Source: Acidobacteriota bacterium (GTDB lineage Bacteria; Acidobacteriota; Blastocatellia; Pyrinomonadales; Pyrinomonadaceae). Taken from it: 8,827 bases of DNA. The DNA lies in contig JAKOSS010000880.1 in the NCBI GenBank assembly GCA_029777145.1, forward strand, positions 1-8,827, given 5' to 3'. A program made the translations under genes and the position numbers. Under the pieces are notes generated by a model, which did not search any database, was not told where the DNA came from, and saw only the letters and a program-made list of their open reading frames with translations. Positions 7,505 to 8,827 of the stretch are shown here, piece after piece. How positions within the stretch are numbered: the first letter of the stretch is position 1; each line of letters begins with the position of its first letter.

Positions 7505-8104
7505 ATGCCGACGGAAACCGGACCGCAAATCGAATTCTCCGCTCGCGGATTGTCGCGCGACGACGCTGCCCTGATCCGTGCATGCCGGACCGGCGACCAA
7601 TCGGCATGGAACGAACTTGTCGACCGTTACGAACGCCTGATCGTCACTATTCCGCGCCGTGCGGGATTGAGCGAAGAACAGGCGGCCGACGTCTTTCAGG
7701 AAGTCTTCCTGACGCTCTTCGAAAAACTTGACGAGATCGAACAGCCGGAGCGGATCCGATCATGGATGGTGACGACCGCGAAGTTCAAGACGTGGGGAAT
7801 CGTCCGCGGGCAAAAGGGATTGTACTCGCCGGAAACGGAAGAGGAAATGGAACTCGAGATGGCGAGTCTTCGCGACGATTCCCCACTCGCCGACGACATT
7901 CTCGTCGAACTTGAACAACAGCATTTGATCAGATCGGCGGTTCACAAGCTCGAGGAACGTTGCCGGACGATCCTGTCGATGATCTATCTGCGCGACGTCG
8001 CGGCGAGCTACGCCGAGGTCGCCGGCGCGATCGGCGTAGGCGAGACGAGCATCAGTTCGCTGCGCGCGCGATGTTTGCAGAAACTGGCGAAATTGCTCAA
8101 ATAA
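7505..8104 (+). CDS. ECF-type sigma-70 family RNA polymerase sigma factor
   Basis: The 199-residue protein has sigma region 2 at about residues 21-105: ALIRACRTGDQSAWNELVDRY, the core-binding helix ADVFQEVFL around 61-69, then the region 2.4-like SWMVTTAKFKTWGIVR. An acidic linker (about 112-132, PETEEEMELEM) leads to sigma region 4 (about 140-199), ending in the helix-turn-helix SYAEVAGAIGVGETSISSLRARCLQKL. Regions 1 and 3 are absent, as in ECF factors that redirect RNA polymerase to a small regulon. The ATG at 7505 is the only good start before region 2, but no Shine-Dalgarno precedes it: a terminator stem and its T-run occupy the upstream bases. A typical zinc-finger or membrane anti-sigma gene does not follow; instead there is an unknown soluble protein 182 nt downstream. 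The regulon and inducing signal are unknown. Confidence 0.9.
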   Translation: MPTETGPQIEFSARGLSRDDAALIRACRTGDQSAWNELVDRYERLIVTIPRRAGLSEEQAADVFQEVFLTLFEKLDEIEQPERIRSWMVTTAKFKTWGIVRGQKGLYSPETEEEMELEMASLRDDSPLADDILVELEQQHLIRSAVHKLEERCRTILSMIYLRDVAASYAEVAGAIGVGETSISSLRARCLQKLAKLLK

Positions 8105-8186
8105 ATTCAAAATCCAAGATTCAAAATTCAAGAAGGGCTGCTCATTCGAATTTTGAATGTTTTGAATTTTGACTCTTGAATTTTGA
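8105..8186. repeat. AT-rich interspersed element, copy 2 (stop-codon anchored)
   Basis: This is a second copy of the element at 5209-5295, in the same orientation, starting on the base after the sigma factor stop. It carries the 28-nt left block (8105-8132, three differences) and the identical 15-nt right block TTTTGAATTTTGACT (8160-8174), with a different interior. TCAAAATTCAAGA (8121-8133) pairs perfectly over 13 bp with TCTTGAATTTTGA (8174-8186), so the RNA can form a long AU-rich hairpin. It lies between the sigma factor and the unknown downstream gene, where it could limit read-through. Confidence 0.8.
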
Positions 8187-8190
8187 TTCT

Positions 8191-8223
8191 GGAATCTTGG
8201 AATCTTGGAATTTTTGGAATCTT
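8191..8223. repeat. GGAATCTT short tandem repeat
   Basis: GGAATCTT occurs at 8191-8198, 8199-8206 and 8216-8223, with a variant GGAATTTTT at 8207-8215. It continues directly from the AT-rich element and shares its AATCTTG/GAATTTT vocabulary, so it probably arose from the same element by slippage. No promoter or gene is evident in it. The remaining gap to 8286 shows only the Shine-Dalgarno for the next gene. Confidence 0.75.
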
Positions 8224-8286
8224 GAAATTTTCCGTGTCTTTTTCCGCCGATTCGCCGCACTGTCGCATTGAGAGGGCGATTTGGCC

Positions 8287-8790
8287 ATGAGATTTGGACG
8301 AATGAACAACGAAGAAACAACGATCAAGGCGATCATCAGCTTGATGGAATCAGACGACTCGGCACCCGCGCCGGCAGATGCGGTCAAGTGGTCAAAAGAT
8401 CTGTTCCGCACGCGGGCCGCCCAGCCAAAGGCGACGCTGATCGAGAGGATCGTCGCGGTGCTCCAGATGGATCTCTCGCCCGAGACGGCGGTTTTCGGCG
8501 AGCGCTCGGGGACTTTGGCGACCGAACGGCAGATGCTTTTCAGCGCCGGCGACAACTCGATCGACCTGCGCGTCGCGAAGTCCGGCAACAAATTCGGCCT
8601 CGCCGGCCAGATCCTCGGCGAGGGCTTTGAGAACGCGACCGTGACGTTCGAATCGGAAGAGTCTTCATTCACGGCGACGATCGGCGATCTGAGCGAGTTC
8701 AGGATCGACGCGCTCGCCGCCGGCACCTACCGTCTGACGGCCAACGGCGCGACGAAACAGATCATCATCGACGGAATCAATATCGGTTAA
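8287..8790 (+). CDS. Unrecognised soluble protein encoded downstream of the ECF sigma factor
   Basis: From the ATG at 8287 the product has 167 residues. GAGAGGG at 8270-8276 lies 10 nt upstream; TTG 8281 and ATG 8302 are alternative starts. There is no signal peptide or membrane segment. The N-terminal part (about 5-65) looks helical, with a Trp/Phe pair in VKWSKDLFRTR and a hydrophobic IVAVLQMDL. The C-terminal part (about 100-167) looks like beta strands, with LAGQILGEGFE.ATVTF and FRIDALAAGTYRLTA resembling the edge strands of a carboxypeptidase-regulatory-like or other Ig-type sandwich. That comparison is by eye and weak. The position after a sigma factor makes an anti-sigma or co-regulator role possible, but no anti-sigma motif is seen. 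It is 27 nt from the next gene and probably cotranscribed with it. Confidence 0.8.
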   Translation: MRFGRMNNEETTIKAIISLMESDDSAPAPADAVKWSKDLFRTRAAQPKATLIERIVAVLQMDLSPETAVFGERSGTLATERQMLFSAGDNSIDLRVAKSGNKFGLAGQILGEGFENATVTFESEESSFTATIGDLSEFRIDALAAGTYRLTANGATKQIIIDGINIG

Positions 8791-8817
8791 TGTTTCTTCT
8801 TCGGGGGTAGAGGAAAC

Positions 8818-8827
8818 ATGGTGAGAA
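8818..8827 (+). CDS. Start of a further gene (first three codons only)
   Basis: ATG GTG AGA is preceded by a good Shine-Dalgarno (AGAGG, 8809-8813, 4 nt upstream of ATG 8818 and 7 nt from an alternative GTG at 8821). It starts 27 nt after the unknown protein's stop, in the same direction, suggesting an operon. The product cannot be identified from the window. Confidence 0.5.

Noticed and set aside
6374..7600. 408-codon open frame on the minus strand opposite the secreted protein and the sigma start
   Set aside because: Its product is a repetitive Val/Arg/Asp-rich pattern mirroring the sense-strand blades, with no recognisable domain. It crosses a strong terminator and overlaps well-supported genes.
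5209..8132. The two AT-rich elements as ends of a mobile element carrying the surface protein and sigma gene
   Set aside because: The copies are direct rather than inverted, each is internally palindromic, and no transposase, integrase or target duplication is seen. Recombination between them could still delete about 2.9 kb.
8105..8223. CRISPR-like or other spaced repeat array
   Set aside because: The units are short, contiguous and low-complexity, with no uniform spacers and no cas genes.

Overview
The window is GC-rich, densely coding DNA, and every credible gene is on the + strand. It most resembles a bacterium of the Acidobacteriota, class Blastocatellia (Pyrinomonadaceae-like). That placement is an inference from three things: the FG-GAP/VCBS blades of the AVFRPSTGxWYV type, a CHRD-containing secreted protein, and AT-rich 'ATTCAAAATTCAAG' elements just after stop codons in otherwise GC-rich sequence. 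No rRNA or other decisive marker is present.

Layout. (1) 1-2171: the 3' part of a large TPR plus lytic transglycosylase (Slt70-like) gene, followed by a small hairpin terminator. (2) 2313-4265: a transmembrane Ser/Thr protein kinase with about eight C-terminal WG repeats, behind a good -10/-35 promoter. (3) 4319-5209: a predicted lipoprotein that fuses a CusF-like copper-binding domain to an SCO1/SenC domain. A 7-bp inverted repeat with a 14-nt spacer sits right before its start. (4) 5209-5295: an AT-rich interspersed element starting at the stop codon. (5) 5390-7417: a secreted modular protein with signal peptide, two copies of an unnamed domain of about 100 residues, a CHRD domain and a six-blade FG-GAP/VCBS array. 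It is followed at 7465-7504 by a very strong intrinsic terminator. (6) 7505-8104: an ECF-type sigma factor whose ATG directly abuts that terminator's T-tract. (7) 8105-8223: a second copy of the AT-rich element plus a short tandem repeat. (8) 8287-8790: an unrecognised soluble protein of 168 residues. (9) 8818 onward: the first codons of another gene with a clear ribosome binding site.

How they fit together. Genes 1-3 and the surface protein look like separate transcription units for wall remodelling, signalling, copper/respiratory assembly and cell-surface functions. The last three genes (sigma factor, unknown protein, next gene) look like a small co-directional module, with the unknown protein and its successor only 27 nt apart. 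The most unexplained parts are the paired intergenic elements anchored at stop codons, the terminator/start-codon abutment at the sigma gene, the operator-like palindrome before the copper gene, the duplicated unnamed surface domain, and the unknown protein after the sigma factor.
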